Shown here one piece after another: positions 35,103 through 44,168 of a stretch of 64,000 nucleotides of DNA. Position 1 is the stretch's first letter, and each line of letters opens with the position of its first letter. The notes under the pieces are model-generated. The model did no database searches. It was not told the DNA's origin and saw only the letters and a list, made by a program, of their open reading frames with translations. The stretch is taken from contig NZ_JACHEU010000001.1 of NCBI RefSeq assembly GCF_014201615.1, forward strand, positions 2,189,631-2,253,630. Reading direction: 5' to 3'. This DNA comes from Aquamicrobium lusatiense. GTDB taxonomy: Bacteria; Pseudomonadota; Alphaproteobacteria; Rhizobiales; Rhizobiaceae. The position numbers and the translations under genes were made by a program.

Positions 35103-36662
35103 TCAGACCTTGGCTTCAATCAGCATGAAGGCCGGGACATCATCCCCGAAGCCCACCGGTGTGTCGCCATCATCGTCATCGCGTCGCCGGTAGTTGCGAT
35201 TTTCGCGCGGGGGCCTGTTGCCTTCATTGGACCAGTCACGCTGCTTTCGCGCAGGCGCGGCTGCTCGGGCAGGTGCCGGTTGCGCCTGCACTTCCTGATC
35301 GGCTTCTGCCTTGGGTGCGGCGGCCTCGCCTGCATCGTGACGCGCGCCGCGTGGCTTGCGCTCGCGACCCTCGTCCTTGCGTCCTGCACGGCGCGGGGCA
35401 CCCTTGCCGCGACGGGGAGCATCGGTTTCACCCTCGCTCTCTTCCACAGTCGAGAGGTCGCCATCGTGCCACTCGATCGACTGCCCGATCAGCTTCTCGA
35501 TTGCGTCGATGTATTTCGTGTCGTTGCGCGTCGCGATGGTGAACGACTTGCCGAGGCGTCCGGCGCGGCCGGTGCGGCCGATGCGGTGGACATAATCCTC
35601 CGAATGGATCGGAACGTCGTAATTGAAGACATGGCTGACATCGGGAATGTCGAGCCCGCGCGCGGCCACGTCGGAGGCGACCAGAAGCTTCAGCTTTCCG
35701 TCCCGGAAATTGGTCAGCATGGTCATGCGCGCGCGCTGATCCATGTCGCCATGAAGCGCGCCGACGCTGAATTCGTGGCGCATGAGCGACTTGTAAAGCT
35801 CCGACACATCCACCTTGCGATTGCAGAAGATGATTGCGTTCTTGAGGCCTTCTTCTTCCTGCTTGATCAGCTTGCGCAGAACGTCGCGCTTTTCCCACGG
35901 CTTGGACATGGACTTGACCAGCCGCTGGGTAACGGTGGTGGCCGCACTGGCGGCGCGCGCAACCTCTACCCGAACAGGCGCGTGGAGGAATTTCTCCGTC
36001 AGCTTTGTGATCTCCGGCGGCATCGTCGCGGAGAAGAAAAGCGTCTGGCGGGTGAAGGGGATCATCTCGCAGATGCGCTCGATGTCGGGAATGAATCCCA
36101 TGTCGAGCATGCGGTCTGCCTCGTCGATGACGAGAATTTCGACGCCGTTGAGCAGCAGCTTGCCGCGCTCGCGGTGGTCGAGCAGACGTCCCGGCGTGGC
36201 GATCAGCACGTCGGCGCCGCGTTCGAGCTTCTTGTCCTGTTCGTCGAACGAAACGCCGCCGATCAGCAGGGCAATGTTGAGCTTGTGGTTCTTGCCGTAT
36301 TTGACGAAGTTTTCCTCGACCTGCGCGGCGAGCTCACGCGTCGGCTCAAGGATGAGCGTGCGCGGCATGCGCGCACGGGCCCGGCCTTTTTCCAGCCGTG
36401 TCAGCATGGGAAGCACGAAAGAGGCGGTCTTGCCAGTGCCGGTCTGGGCGATGCCCAGAACGTCCTTGCCTTCAAGGGCGTGAGGAATGGCGCCTGCCTG
36501 AATTGGCGTCGGCTGGGTGTAGCCGGCGTCAGCGACTGCGGAAACAACCTTCGGCGAAAGGCCGAGGTCTGCGAATGTCAACGCTTCTTGAGCGGTCTGG
36601 GTGTCTGAGGACAAGTTCGCTTGCTGTCTTTGAGCTGGTTCGGATCGCGTGGCGGTCTGCAT
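35103..36662 (-). CDS. DEAD-box RNA helicase (RhlE-like)
   Basis: ATP-dependent RNA helicase with motif Q (TFADLGL, PTPIQ), motif I AQTGTGKT, Ia PTRELAAQ, Ib TPGRLLD, II VIDEADRMLD, III SAT and VI HRIGRTGRAGR. A basic, Arg/Pro/Ala-rich tail of about 110 residues follows the core (RRGKGAPRRAGRKDEGRERK), as in RhlE-type proteins that act in ribosome assembly or RNA decay. ATG 36662 gives 519 aa; in-frame ATGs at 36698 and 36731 are alternatives and none has a strong ribosome-binding site. Confidence 0.9.
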   Translation of the reverse strand: MQTATRSEPAQRQQANLSSDTQTAQEALTFADLGLSPKVVSAVADAGYTQPTPIQAGAIPHALEGKDVLGIAQTGTGKTASFVLPMLTRLEKGRARARMPRTLILEPTRELAAQVEENFVKYGKNHKLNIALLIGGVSFDEQDKKLERGADVLIATPGRLLDHRERGKLLLNGVEILVIDEADRMLDMGFIPDIERICEMIPFTRQTLFFSATMPPEITKLTEKFLHAPVRVEVARAASAATTVTQRLVKSMSKPWEKRDVLRKLIKQEEEGLKNAIIFCNRKVDVSELYKSLMRHEFSVGALHGDMDQRARMTMLTNFRDGKLKLLVASDVAARGLDIPDVSHVFNYDVPIHSEDYVHRIGRTGRAGRLGKSFTIATRNDTKYIDAIEKLIGQSIEWHDGDLSTVEESEGETDAPRRGKGAPRRAGRKDEGRERKPRGARHDAGEAAAPKAEADQEVQAQPAPARAAAPARKQRDWSNEGNRPPRENRNYRRRDDDDGDTPVGFGDDVPAFMLIEAKV

Positions 36663-36802
36663 TGCAGCATGCCATATGGTCACGCTATTAATGTGCATCG
36701 CGATAGGCTCAAGCCCGCGTCTTGTCAACACAAACAGAGCATAATCGCGGCAATTGCCGGGTCTGCCGTGGTGCCCGGCCCTTTATAGCACCGAATTCAC
36801 CA

Positions 36803-37576
36803 TCAATATCTGAATTGTTCCTTCAGGATGCGTTCGTTCCACGAGTGGCTGGGGTCGAACAGCAGGGTCGCCGTTGCTTTTCTTGACTGGCGCACGGTGA
36901 CCGATTGCACGCTCTTGACTTCCGTATGGTCTGCCGCGGCATTGACCGGTCGTTTGCCGGGCTCAAGGATGTCAAACCGCACTTCGGAGCGGTTGGAGAG
37001 CAGGGCGCCGCGCCAGGCACGCGGGCGAAACGGGCTGACGGGGGTCAGCGCCAGAAGCGGCGCATCCAGAGGCAGGATCGGACCGTGGGCGGAAAGATTG
37101 TAGGCGGTCGATCCGGCAGGCGTCGCCACCATCACGCCATCGCAACTGAGTTCTTCCAGCCGCTCCTTGCCATCCACCGAGATCCGGATCTTTGCGGTCT
37201 GGTAGGATTGCCGCCACAAAGCCACCTCGTTGATGGCAACCGCCTTTGCCGTTTCGCCGTCCATGGTGGTTGCTTCCATCTCAAGGGGGCGGATGGTTTC
37301 GGCCACGGCGGCGCCTATCCGCTCGGGCAGGGCGTCAAGCGCGAACTCGTTCATCAGGAAACCGATGGTGCCACGGTTCATGCCATAGACCTTCTTGCCG
37401 GTCTCCATCGTCTCGCGCAGGGTCTGGAGGAGAAATCCATCACCACCCAGAGCCACGATGATGTCGGCCTGCTCGACCGGAACCTGCCCATATTCGGCTG
37501 ACAATGCAGCCAGGGCATCAAGCGCTTCGGGAGTGCCGGAGGACACGAAAGCCAGCGCGGATGGCTTCTTCGTCAT
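36803..37576 (-). CDS. nadK: NAD kinase
   Basis: Phosphorylates NAD to NADP. Family motifs: [12 protein letters not shown] (GGDG), [13 protein letters not shown] (NRG) and [22 protein letters not shown]. The length from ATG 37576 is 257 aa, usual for alphaproteobacterial NadK; ATG 37591 would add five residues. It is monocistronic, about 140 bases from the divergently unrelated helicase gene on the same strand. Confidence 0.94.
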   Translation of the reverse strand: MTKKPSALAFVSSGTPEALDALAALSAEYGQVPVEQADIIVALGGDGFLLQTLRETMETGKKVYGMNRGTIGFLMNEFALDALPERIGAAVAETIRPLEMEATTMDGETAKAVAINEVALWRQSYQTAKIRISVDGKERLEELSCDGVMVATPAGSTAYNLSAHGPILPLDAPLLALTPVSPFRPRAWRGALLSNRSEVRFDILEPGKRPVNAAADHTEVKSVQSVTVRQSRKATATLLFDPSHSWNERILKEQFRY

Positions 37577-37713
37577 GGGCTTGGTGTTCATTTTAATGCG
37601 ATGGCCCCGATCAGAATGCAATGTGGACCTAACATGGGTTTCGGGTGCTGGCAAAGCGGATGACAGGAGCGCCGCCTTGCGGGCCGACAGGTTTACCGGA
37701 AAGGATACACATA

Positions 37714-37727
37714 TTAAGCTGGCTTAA
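37714..37727. promoter_or_regulatory. TTAAGC-TG-GCTTAA palindrome in a gene-free stretch
   Basis: A 14-base near-perfect palindrome in the 500-base space between nadK and the next plus-strand gene. The TTAA half-sites recall CtrA boxes, but their spacing is six rather than seven bases, so this is not a good CtrA site. Apart from this and one doubtful 50-codon frame nothing is visible in 37577-38076. Confidence 0.25.
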
Positions 37728-37805
37728 ACGGAAGCGGCCGATGCTGCTTCGGCATGGAAGGCGGGGGCCTGACTGACAGGGACTTCCCAATTGCCGTTCA
37801 CACGT

Positions 37806-37958
37806 ATGTTCATCATCGCTCTCCTCATGGCAGCCTTTGCCATGGCCTTCTCGAATCTGGTCAGGAACACAGATTCAGGGGTTTCCCGGCAGGAGCCTTC
37901 GGATGTGAGTTGCGGAGAGGGAACCGGCGTAGCCTGCCCGACGCGGCGCCAGATGTAG
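37806..37958 (+). CDS. Possible 50-aa membrane peptide
   Basis: An open frame starting MFIIALLMAAFAMAFSNLVR, a basic-ended hydrophobic helix, then a polar Ser/Glu/Cys-containing tail. The hydrophobic start is suggestive of a small membrane protein, but there is no ribosome-binding site and no known family. It is offered as a candidate only. Confidence 0.2.
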   Translation: MFIIALLMAAFAMAFSNLVRNTDSGVSRQEPSDVSCGEGTGVACPTRRQM

Positions 37959-38076
37959 TCATTCCTTCGTCATCGAACGGGAACAGATTTGCGCATTCGG
38001 AAATGGATGGAGGCAGAGTTTGCTTGGCCTCACCCATTAGGGACGCCATAATACCACTTTTCGACAAGGAGACGGA

Positions 38077-38505
38077 ATGAGAGCACGTACAGCCACGATT
38101 GGCGATCTCGAAACGGTGTTCCGCGACCTTTCCGGTCGCATGTCCGCTGACTATGTTGCTGCTGGCCTGACCGTTGAAGGTGCGCAGGACAGCCTGACGA
38201 TGGATCTGAAAGAGGGGCGGGCTCATGCACTGCTAGATGATGACACTGTGGTTGCCATCATTACCTGGCACGAAATCGATCACGTCGCGGAAACCGCCTT
38301 TGCGGCGCGCGAAGGCTTCTTCACCGCTTCAACGGTGAGGTTCTGCAAAAAACACATCAGGCGCATACAGGAACTGACAGGAAACATGCCGATCCGTTCG
38401 AGAAGCTGGCTTGGTGAGCCGGAGGTGACGCGGTGGTTCCGCATAATCGGCTACGAGCAACTGCAGGGTAACGGTTCCAGGCTTTTTGAATTGCCACCGG
38501 CCTAG
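38077..38505 (+). CDS. GNAT/Gp13-like protein of unknown function
   Basis: 142 aa with a strong ribosome-binding site (AAGGAGA). The layout (RTATIGDLETVFRDLS; HALLDDDTVVAIITWHE; a long helix SGTVRFCKKHIRRIQELTG-like; SWLGEPEVTRWFRIIGYEQL; C-terminal strand RLFEL) resembles the GNAT fold and in particular phage Gp13/DUF2833-type proteins, which are remote GNAT relatives. No clear acetyl-CoA-binding loop (Q/RxxGxG/A) is seen, so catalysis is doubtful. Its TAG stop shares the CTAG tetranucleotide with the stop of the convergent cyclase gene. Confidence 0.65.
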   Translation: MRARTATIGDLETVFRDLSGRMSADYVAAGLTVEGAQDSLTMDLKEGRAHALLDDDTVVAIITWHEIDHVAETAFAAREGFFTASTVRFCKKHIRRIQELTGNMPIRSRSWLGEPEVTRWFRIIGYEQLQGNGSRLFELPPA

Positions 38506-39692
38506 ACAGCTCGCGGCCCCGCTGCGGCTAAACCATCCTCTTGCGGGTCGCTTACTTCGACCCGGTTCCGGCCAAGAGACTTGGCAGCATAGAGCGCCCG
38601 GTCGGCTCGGCGCAGCAGTCCGGAAAAATCCGCGTCCGACGGACCGCGTGACGCGCCGCCGACGGAAACCGTCAGTGGCAGAACCTTACCGTCCGTTTTG
38701 CACGGAGCGTCCTCCACCGCCTTTCTCAGGCCTTCCAGCCGCTGTTCCGGCGGGCCATCGAGCAGCATGACGAATTCCTCGCCGCCGGAGCGGGCGACCA
38801 TGGTTCGGTTGCCGGCATGTGTGCTGAGAATATCGGCCACATGCTGAAGTGCCCTGTCGCCGACATCGTGGCCGTGGGTGTCGTTGATCTTCTTGAAACT
38901 GTCGATATCGAAGATCGCGACACTCAGTCCGGCACCTGCCTGTCCTGCCGTCTTGAAAAGCTGTTCGGCACGTTGGGTCAGCGTGCGCCGGTTCGGCAGG
39001 CCGGTCAGGTAGTCGGTCGAGGCGGCATGCTCCCATTGCAGGCGGATGCGGTCGGAACACAGAAGTATGAATGACGTTGTGCCAAGCACAGGCAGAACGG
39101 CCATGAAGATGGGAGTCACCACATTTACCGTCGATGCGCCGGTGGTGACACTGAAGTCCGTGGGCAGGGGGCTGAAGAGGAAAACGCTGGCGCGCAATGC
39201 TGTAAACACGGCCATAATCATGAAGATGATCAGAAGTACCCGACGGCTGATGGAGTCATCCGCCCGTGGCGGACGCGCCAGTATCCTGATGCTGGCGAGC
39301 ATCAGCCAGCACCAGGCTATCGTGATGATGATGATTCTGGCCTGAAAATTCTCGTCTACCATCGAGAACCAGAATACTGAAAATGCACCCACCGCTATCG
39401 GCAGATAGAGCCAGTTCGAGGCTTTGAAACCGTAGAACTTGGCCAGAGCCCGATTATAGGCGAGCAGCCCTATCAGGAAAGCGGTGTTGACGATCACCAG
39501 CAGCATCGGAGGAGGTCGTTCCGACGCTATGGCGAACAGTCCGCATCCTATGGCGATCAGAAATGTTCCGGCCTGCCATGTGTGGGCGGCAGGGCGCAGG
39601 TTGTCCGGCAGATCGCGGGACATGATTGCCAGAACCAGCCCGTTCGAGAGCATCATCGTTGCGACAATGGCGAACAAATATTCTGAAACCAT
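38502..39692 (-). CDS. Diguanylate cyclase with multi-helix membrane domain
   Basis: 396 aa. Six or seven N-terminal membrane helices (residues 1-210; for example YLFAIVATMMLSNGLVLAIM and FILLCSDRIRL at the end) precede a GGDEF domain with STDYLTGLPNRRTL and the intact GGEEF site (ARSGGEEFVMLL). It makes cyclic di-GMP in response to an unknown membrane or small-molecule signal. The last codons overlap the convergent GNAT-like gene by four bases. Third cyclase of the window. Confidence 0.9.
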   Translation of the reverse strand: MVSEYLFAIVATMMLSNGLVLAIMSRDLPDNLRPAAHTWQAGTFLIAIGCGLFAIASERPPPMLLVIVNTAFLIGLLAYNRALAKFYGFKASNWLYLPIAVGAFSVFWFSMVDENFQARIIIITIAWCWLMLASIRILARPPRADDSISRRVLLIIFMIMAVFTALRASVFLFSPLPTDFSVTTGASTVNVVTPIFMAVLPVLGTTSFILLCSDRIRLQWEHAASTDYLTGLPNRRTLTQRAEQLFKTAGQAGAGLSVAIFDIDSFKKINDTHGHDVGDRALQHVADILSTHAGNRTMVARSGGEEFVMLLDGPPEQRLEGLRKAVEDAPCKTDGKVLPLTVSVGGASRGPSDADFSGLLRRADRALYAAKSLGRNRVEVSDPQEDGLAAAGPRAV

Positions 39693-39929
39693 GGCCCCAA
39701 ATCAGTCGCTGTTTTGCCCGCAATGATAACGTGACAAAGATGACCAATCCGACAACATCCACAGATCCACCCGGATGTCATCCGTCGAGGGTGTCGACTT
39801 CACCACAATGAAGTCCAGACATGAAGTCTCTGGTCTTGTCGGGCAGATCGTCGAACTGATCAGAATCGATTCCAAAAAGCTGGAGCGCATCGCCGCAAAC
39901 CGGCATGGTCAGAGCAACCGTCGCGCGCG

Positions 39930-40262
39930 TGGTCAGGGTTTGGAATGGGAGGGCGCTGCAGGTTGCCATCGCTGACGCCTCCGGGTTGGCCTGCACCGAG
40001 AGTCTGCCCGACGAGAAAAAAGCGAGCGCAGCCGCCTTCCTTGAGCGAGCGTTCGTCCTCTTCGAGACACATGGGATCACCATCGAGCGGGGCGTAACCG
40101 ACAATGGCGCGGCCTGCGAATGCCATCTCTTCCGCAAGGCACTCGCCGATCACGGCATCCGTCACAAGTGCACAAGGCCCTATACCCCAGCGCACCAACG
40201 GAAACGCCGGGCGCTTCATCCAGCCTCGGCGGAAGCCGCTAACAACTTGCGGACTAATCATG
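39930..40262 (+). pseudogene. Broken IS481-family transposase fragment
   Basis: The frame reads ALQVAIADASGLACTESLPDEKKASAAAFL, then GVTDNGAACECHLFRKALADHGIRHKCTRPYTPAHQ, which corresponds to the DDE integrase core of IS481 transposases (the D in IDDAS, and the TDNG and TRPYTP segments). It then shifts frame: TNGNAGRFIQ continues in a second frame (about 40197-40230). The N-terminal helix-turn-helix region and the C-terminal end are missing, and no inverted repeats are visible. It is a decayed remnant at the left edge of the accessory segment. Confidence 0.75.
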
Positions 40263-40305
40263 GCCGTGGCCTCGCCCGATTGCCCGGGTGGGCTACGGCA
40301 ACCGG

Positions 40306-41103
40306 CTAGCGGACGAAGGTTTGGGTCAGTCCCATGGCTCGATCGATGATCATGATGATCGCCAGCGTGAAGAAGAACAGCAACACCGAGACGCAGGCGA
40401 CCATCGGGTCGGCGCTTGTCTCGACGTATCGGAACAATTCCACCGGCAGTGTGGTCAGCTTCGGCCCCGTCAGAAACAGAGTGATGACCAACTCGTCGAA
40501 CGAGACGAGGAAGCATAACGCTGTCGCCGCAATGATGCCGGGCATCATCATGGGCAGTGTGACGCGCCGTACGACCGTCAGCGGCCCTGCACCCAGCGAG
40601 GCTGCCGCCTCCTCACAGGCCAGATTGACGTTACCCAGCGCCACGGCGAGCACGCGCAGCGCGTAGGGCAGCGTGACGACGAGATGCGCGAGCACGATAC
40701 CGTGGAACGTGCCAAGCAAGCCGATGGTCGCGAAGATGATCAGTATCGCCAGACCCAGAACGATGGTCGGCAGCAGGAGTGGGGCGGTGAACAGATTGTA
40801 GAGAAATTCCGAGCCAGGCGTCTTCAATCTGATGATTGCGTAAACTGCGGGAATCGCGATTGCCAGCGACAACATGGTGACGACAACCGCCAGGGACAGG
40901 CTGGTAAGAAAGGACGAGATGATGAGCTCGTTCTGCCACAGCGATTGGTACCAGCGAAACGACCAAGAGCTTGGTGGAAAGCTGAGAAGGCGGTCGCCGC
41001 TGAACGAGATCGGGAAGACCAGAAGCGCGGGCGCTAACAGAAACAGCATCAGCACGAACACTAGAGCGCGCAGCGGCCAAGAAAGTTGATGTCCCTCCAT
41101 CAA
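40306..41103 (-). CDS. Polyamine-type ABC importer permease (PotC-like)
   Basis: 265-aa permease with six helices and the inner-membrane coupling motif EEAAASLGAGPLTVVRRVTLPMMMPGI (EAA loop). LVFPISFSGDRLLSFPPSSWSFRWY at the N-terminus is typical of the PotC/PhnV group that works with PotB-type partners for spermidine, putrescine, 2-aminoethylphosphonate or related substrates. The start overlaps the stop of the preceding permease gene by four bases (ATGA). Last gene of the operon. Confidence 0.9.
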   Translation of the reverse strand: MMEGHQLSWPLRALVFVLMLFLLAPALLVFPISFSGDRLLSFPPSSWSFRWYQSLWQNELIISSFLTSLSLAVVVTMLSLAIAIPAVYAIIRLKTPGSEFLYNLFTAPLLLPTIVLGLAILIIFATIGLLGTFHGIVLAHLVVTLPYALRVLAVALGNVNLACEEAAASLGAGPLTVVRRVTLPMMMPGIIAATALCFLVSFDELVITLFLTGPKLTTLPVELFRYVETSADPMVACVSVLLFFFTLAIIMIIDRAMGLTQTFVR

Positions 41104-41975
41104 TCGAGCCTCTTCAACAATCGGGTGTAGACGGCGAGCGATAGGCCAAACAGGATGAGCACCAGGATCGAAAGCGTCGCGGCAACCGGCCAGTTCAATG
41201 TGACGATCGCCTGGTCATAGATCTCTGTCGCCAACAGAAATACACGGCCGCCGCCCATCAGTTTCGGCGTGACGAAAGAGGAGATGGCGAGAACAAAACA
41301 GAGCAGCCAGCCGAGCGCGATGCCCGGCAAGGTGAGCGGGAGGATAATCCTGCGGAACGTCTGGGCTGGAGTCGCGCCGAGCGAACGTGCCGCCTCTTCA
41401 AAGCGGGGATCGAGCCTGCCGAAGCCGGCCAGCAGCGCCAGGATCATGTAAGGCATCAGGATTTCAGTCAGACCAATCATGACGCCTGTTGTGTTGAACA
41501 GGAGCCGCGGTGGGTTTTCGACGCCGAGAGCCTTGATCGAGCGGATGATCGGGCCGTCATTGGACAGCAGTGCTATCCAGCCATAGGTGCGGACGACTGC
41601 CGACGTAAGCAGTGGCGCAATCACGAGGAAGATCAGCAAGCTACGCCACCGGCCGCTGGACCAGTGAATGTACAGCGCGATCGGGTAGCTGACGATGAGC
41701 GTCGCCAGAGTGACGCCAAGGCTGAGCGTGATGCTGTTGGCGATCAGTTGCAGATTGAACGGATCGGCGATCGCCTTGATCCAGTTGCCGAGGATGAAGG
41801 CCTCACGGATGCCGCCTCCGGGCACATATTCATTGAACGACATGCGAGCGAGATTGAGCATCGGTATGATGAAACCGATCACGTTCACCAGCACGATCGG
41901 AAACAGCAATGCAAGGCCCGTTTGGCCGCCAAGTCCGCTTGTTGCCGGCTTGTCCGGGATCGCCGCCGCACTCAT
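41100..41975 (-). CDS. Polyamine-type ABC importer permease (PotB-like)
   Basis: 291 aa from ATG 41975, which overlaps the stop of the ATPase gene (ATGA). It has six helices and the coupling loop EEAARSLGATPAQTFRRIILPLTLPGI. It pairs with the PotC-like permease to form the membrane channel. An upstream ATG at 42014 exists but lies inside the ATPase gene and adds a non-conserved stretch. Confidence 0.9.
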   Translation of the reverse strand: MSAAAIPDKPATSGLGGQTGLALLFPIVLVNVIGFIIPMLNLARMSFNEYVPGGGIREAFILGNWIKAIADPFNLQLIANSITLSLGVTLATLIVSYPIALYIHWSSGRWRSLLIFLVIAPLLTSAVVRTYGWIALLSNDGPIIRSIKALGVENPPRLLFNTTGVMIGLTEILMPYMILALLAGFGRLDPRFEEAARSLGATPAQTFRRIILPLTLPGIALGWLLCFVLAISSFVTPKLMGGGRVFLLATEIYDQAIVTLNWPVAATLSILVLILFGLSLAVYTRLLKRLD

Positions 41976-43117
41976 TCGGCCCTGCCGAACATTCGGGTAT
42001 CCGACACAGCCCATGACAATGTCGCCTCGGTTCCGGGTTCGCGAATGTCATGCGCCTGGATCGAGGATTGCTCGGCGACGAGCCCTACGCCATTGGCGTC
42101 AAAATGGAACTGGATCATGTCGCCTACGAAAGTGACCCGTTGCAATTTTGCCTGGAGGCTGTTGCGGTCGCCCGGCAAAAGAGGACCACTGCCCTTGTTC
42201 GTCCACGACACCGCGATGCGGTGAGGTCGTACCATTGCCTCGACATTCGTTTCCGCCACGTCGGTAGCAGTCCTGATTGCTCCAGCGGCGAAGTCGAGCC
42301 TGTTGCTGTCGGTGCGCCTGCCAGAAATTCGGTTCGTGCGTCCCACGAAAGATGCCACAAAGGGCGACGCCGGCTGCTCGTAGATCTGATAAGGTGTTCC
42401 GATCTGCTCTATGTGCCCGCCATTCATGACGACGATGCTGTCGCACATGCTCAACGCTTCCACCTGGTCGTGTGTGACGAAAACGGTCGTGATCCTGAGC
42501 TCTTGCTGAATATCGCGGATTTGCGTTCGCATCTCATCGCGCAGCTTGGCGTCAAGATTGGAAAGGGGTTCGTCGAGCAGGAGAATCGAGGGCTGGATGA
42601 CGAGCGCCCTCGCAAGCGCAACGCGTTGCTGCTGGCCTCCCGACAGTTCGCGCGGGCGGCGATCGGCGAGCTTGCCAAGTTGCACGAGATCGAGCGCGGC
42701 CGCCACCTGCCGTCGCTTTTCCTGATCTGGCACGGATCGAACATCGAGCCCGAAGGCCACGTTGCGCGCAACCGACATATGCGGAAACAGCGCGTAGCTT
42801 TGGAACACGAGGCCCATGTCGCGCCGGTGTGGCGGCAGATTGGTCACATCTGTGTCGGCAACCCTGATCGTCCCGGACGATGGCGTGATCAGGCCAGCGA
42901 TCATTCGCAGCGTCGTGGTCTTGCCGCACCCGGACGGCCCAAGCAGCGCGACCAGATCGCCGCGCGGCACCTCAAGGTCGAAATCCGTGACTGCTTCAAA
43001 AGAGCCGTAACGCTTGGCCACCTTGTCGAGCCGCAGATAAGGCGATGCGCCAATGGAACTCCGGCCCGATTGCTGGGCCAGCGATGCTTCACATATCTTG
43101 ATGTTCACTGGCTTCAC
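41972..43117 (-). CDS. Polyamine-type ABC importer ATPase (PotA-like)
   Basis: 381 aa. ATPase core: Walker A LLGPSGCGKTTTLR, Q-loop VFQSYALFPHMSV, signature LSGGQQQRVALARAL and Walker B LLLDEPLSNLDA. These are followed by a C-terminal TOBE-type regulatory domain (about 270-381). It energises import through the two permeases. The substrate-binding protein gene ends three bases before its start. Substrate is not predicted by the ATPase. Confidence 0.92.
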   Translation of the reverse strand: MKPVNIKICEASLAQQSGRSSIGASPYLRLDKVAKRYGSFEAVTDFDLEVPRGDLVALLGPSGCGKTTTLRMIAGLITPSSGTIRVADTDVTNLPPHRRDMGLVFQSYALFPHMSVARNVAFGLDVRSVPDQEKRRQVAAALDLVQLGKLADRRPRELSGGQQQRVALARALVIQPSILLLDEPLSNLDAKLRDEMRTQIRDIQQELRITTVFVTHDQVEALSMCDSIVVMNGGHIEQIGTPYQIYEQPASPFVASFVGRTNRISGRRTDSNRLDFAAGAIRTATDVAETNVEAMVRPHRIAVSWTNKGSGPLLPGDRNSLQAKLQRVTFVGDMIQFHFDANGVGLVAEQSSIQAHDIREPGTEATLSWAVSDTRMFGRAE

Positions 43118-43120
43118 ACC

Positions 43121-44155
43121 CTATCGGCTCAAGGGGATGATACGACGACGCCACTCTTCGGTGATGCCTTCGCGCAATTTGGCAATCTCAAGCCAATTGA
43201 TGTCGACGGCCTGTCCTGTCTCTGTCGACACCAGCCGATCCGCGGCATCCTTTTCAACCGTCGCCTTGCTGTTGGTCGGCGAATAGAACATCGCATTGGC
43301 GAAGGCTGACTGCGCCTCGACGCTCAGGGCATAATCGATGAATTTCCTGGCGGACTCACCGGCCGGTCCGTTGGCAACCAGATTGATCGTGTTCATCTGG
43401 AAGCTGGTTCCTTCCTGCGGAATGGCAACCTTCAGATTGGGAAGCGTTTCGGAAAAGGACTGGGCGCGTGCATTCCAGCTGATTCCCAGGGCAATTTGGC
43501 CATTTGAGACCGCAGTGTAGATATCCGGCTTCGGCTCCCAGCTTTGCACCATTGGCGCCAGCTCTTCGAGCTTCCCGTACCCGGCCTCGAGACTTTTTGT
43601 GTAGTCCGCGCCGCCAGCAAGCTTGTCGGCAATGACGGTCAGCGCGATGCCCTGAATGTCCGGTACCGCCGGCAGCGCGAGCTTGTCATCGAACTGCTTA
43701 TCCCAAAGGGCCTCCCACGATGTCGGCGCCGCTTCCGCCTCTGCGGGATTGTAGAGCATGACGAGGCTGTCCAGTGTCAGGCCGACACCATTGACGCCCT
43801 CCCGGCGTGCCGCCGGGATCAGGTCAGCCACATTGGCCGAGACGCTTTCGTCCACCCTGGCGAAAAGCTGCTCGTCGGTTCCCACCTTTGACACGGTAAC
43901 ATCGAGGATGGCGACATCGATCTGCGGCGCCGATTTCTGCGCCCTCAGCGTGCCGAGCATCTGTGCGGAGTTTGGCATCGCGAAGAACTCCACCTTGATG
44001 TCGGGGTTCTTTGCCATGAAAGGTTCGACGACCGCCTTGACGTAGCGTTCCTTGAACAGGCCCGAATAGCCGGCGAGTGCTACGGTGTCAGCCAGCGCCG
44101 CCCCCGGCACGATCAGAGCGATGGCGCTTGTGGCCAACCACGCAGAAACTCTCAT
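43121..44155 (-). CDS. Extracellular solute-binding protein of the polyamine/Fe-type ABC importer
   Basis: 344 aa with signal peptide MRVSAWLATSAIALIVPGAALA (cleavage after ALA). The mature protein has the family-1 binding-protein fold (YSGLFKERYVKAVVEPFMAKNP; APQIDVAILDVTVS; GIALTVIADKLAGG). AGGAGGAGG precedes ATG 44155, deciding the start against ATG 44281. It captures the substrate in the periplasm for the Pot-like importer. It lacks enough identity to known binding proteins for me to name the ligand. Confidence 0.9.
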   Translation of the reverse strand: MRVSAWLATSAIALIVPGAALADTVALAGYSGLFKERYVKAVVEPFMAKNPDIKVEFFAMPNSAQMLGTLRAQKSAPQIDVAILDVTVSKVGTDEQLFARVDESVSANVADLIPAARREGVNGVGLTLDSLVMLYNPAEAEAAPTSWEALWDKQFDDKLALPAVPDIQGIALTVIADKLAGGADYTKSLEAGYGKLEELAPMVQSWEPKPDIYTAVSNGQIALGISWNARAQSFSETLPNLKVAIPQEGTSFQMNTINLVANGPAGESARKFIDYALSVEAQSAFANAMFYSPTNSKATVEKDAADRLVSTETGQAVDINWLEIAKLREGITEEWRRRIIPLSR

Positions 44156-44168
44156 GTCTGTCCTCCTC

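Noticed and set aside
37714..37727. CtrA box (TTAA-N7-TTAA)
   Set aside because: The spacing between the TTAA halves is six bases, so the standard CtrA motif is not met.
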